DNA from: an uncultured Eggerthellaceae bacterium
GTDB lineage: Bacteria; Actinomycetota; Coriobacteriia; Coriobacteriales; Eggerthellaceae
Reading direction: 5' to 3'
Length of the DNA: 5,536 bases
Assembly: GCA_902497215.1 (NCBI GenBank)
Contig: CABVEH010000092.1
Coordinates: forward strand, 1 to 5,536
Within the stretch, counting starts at the first letter, position 1. Each line of letters begins with the position of its first letter. A program made the translations under genes and the position numbers. Below the pieces are notes generated by a model that was given only the letters and a program-made list of their open reading frames with translations, did no database searches and had not been told where the DNA came from. Shown one piece after another: positions 4,726 through 5,536 of this stretch.

Positions 4726-5536
4726 TCCGAGATGATGCGGTGCGCACGGTCCGAAACCTCGCGCTTCACGCGTTCGATGTCCATTCCGGGCCAGCGGGAC
4801 TCGGGCGCTGCGGCGCCGTCGTACACAACTTCGCCGTCGCACATCGTGAGCACCACGTCGCTGCCATCGCCGGCGTACGCGACGTTGTACACAGGCGACG
4901 TCATCGGGCACCACTGAGGCCCCGTCACGTCCATCACGCAGAGGTCGGCCTTGAAGCCTTCCTTCACCAGCCCGCAGTCATCGCGCCCCTGCGAAAGCGC
5001 GCCGGTACGCGTGGCGGCGCGAAGGGCCTGGGTCGGCTCCACAGCCGTGGGATCCAGGTTGCTTCCCTTGTATATGAGGCTCATCACGTACAGGTCGCTG
5101 AACAGGTTGTGGTTGTTGTTCGACGCCATCCCGTCCGAGCCCAGGCACACGTTCATGCCGCGGTCGAGCATCTTCGGAATGGGCGCGAATCCGCTTCCCA
5201 GCTTCATGTTCGACACGGGGTTGTTCGCCACGAACACGCCGTGGCGGTTCAGGATGTCGACGTCGTTGTCGTCCAGCCACACGCAATGGGCCGCCGTGCA
5301 CGGCACGTCGAACGCCCCGATGCCCTCGAAGTACTGCACGGGCGACAGGCCGCCGTGGCGCTCTCGGCACTCGGCGACCTCCTTTTTGGTCTCGGAGAGG
5401 TGCAGGTGCAGGCGAAGCCCGTTGTCTTTCAGCAGCTCCACTATGTCGCGGCAGGTCTGCTCGTTCGAGGTGTATTCCGCGTGTATGTTGTAATCGATGC
5501 GGATGCGGCCGCCGGCGGTGCCGTGCAGGGTGCGCA
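4719..5536 (-). CDS. mtaD: Amidohydrolase, 5-methylthioadenosine / S-adenosylhomocysteine deaminase type (5' end outside window)
   Basis: The frame is open from the right edge to the TAG at 4721-4719 and gives the last 271 residues of a protein that is usually about 430. The pattern fits the MtaD/SsnA/TrzN-like amidohydrolases, best the adenosine-type deaminases that act on MTA, SAH or 5'-deoxyadenosine in the cytoplasm. Key residues, numbered in the fragment, are: H18 in IHAEYTS; H45 and E48 in HLSET (metal ligand and catalytic Glu); H83 in AAHCVWL; and D134 in LGSDGMASNN (metal ligand). The interval from H83 to D134 is 51 residues, as I recall for Thermotoga TM0936 (H228-D279). NNPVSNMKLGSGFAPI matches the substrate-proximal HNPxSNxKL segment, with Asn replacing His. 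The first two metal histidines (HxH) are outside the window. Substrate is uncertain within the family. It converges on apbE with three bases between the stops, so it is a separate transcription unit. Confidence 0.85.
   Translation of the reverse strand, partial: RTLHGTAGGRIRIDYNIHAEYTSNEQTCRDIVELLKDNGLRLHLHLSETKKEVAECRERHGGLSPVQYFEGIGAFDVPCTAAHCVWLDDNDVDILNRHGVFVANNPVSNMKLGSGFAPIPKMLDRGMNVCLGSDGMASNNNHNLFSDLYVMSLIYKGSNLDPTAVEPTQALRAATRTGALSQGRDDCGLVKEGFKADLCVMDVTGPQWCPMTSPVYNVAYAGDGSDVVLTMCDGEVVYDGAAAPESRWPGMDIERVKREVSDRAHRIISEL

Noticed and set aside
1084..5536. A single sulfur-metabolism cluster joining SufS/SufE with the MTA/SAH deaminase
   Set aside because: The deaminase is on the opposite strand, separated by two unrelated genes and two intergenic control regions, so proximity alone does not support a shared pathway.

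Overview
The window is about 5.5 kb of GC-rich DNA with tight gene spacing and an ATGA stop/start overlap. Gene content and codon use suggest a high-GC anaerobic actinobacterium of the Coriobacteriia/Eggerthellaceae type. This is an inference from style and gene families; no rRNA or other marker gene is present to prove it.

Positions 1-2766 (+ strand) form a compact, apparently co-transcribed group: the 3' end of a sugar isomerase of the fucose-isomerase family, a small protein whose C-terminal half looks like an acyl carrier protein, a SufS-type cysteine desulfurase, and its partner SufE. SufS takes sulfur from cysteine and SufE accepts it as a persulfide. The Fe-S scaffold genes sufBCD do not follow, so the pair either supplies scaffold proteins encoded elsewhere or serves another sulfur-using step, perhaps one involving the two upstream proteins.

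Positions 2767-3004 hold no gene. They carry a striking perfect inverted repeat (two 36-base arms, 8-base loop) directly after sufE, then a possible weak promoter and a leader of about 90 bases with small hairpins. Positions 3005-3625 encode an acidic, cysteine-free 206-residue protein that I cannot name. It has an SH3/KOW-like N-terminal segment and a separate C-terminal domain.

Positions 3626-3767 contain a promoter-like pair with an inverted repeat between its two elements, then a strong GC hairpin whose 3' arm runs into a perfect TATAAT. ApbE, a flavin transferase with no export signal, starts at 3768 without a visible Shine-Dalgarno. Facing it on the minus strand and running off the right edge is an amidohydrolase of the MTA/SAH deaminase type. 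The two genes converge with three bases between their stop codons, and both stops lie in one small inverted repeat.

The observations most worth following up are the isomerase / ACP-like / SufS / SufE grouping, the ACP-like protein without the expected serine, and the long palindrome after sufE.
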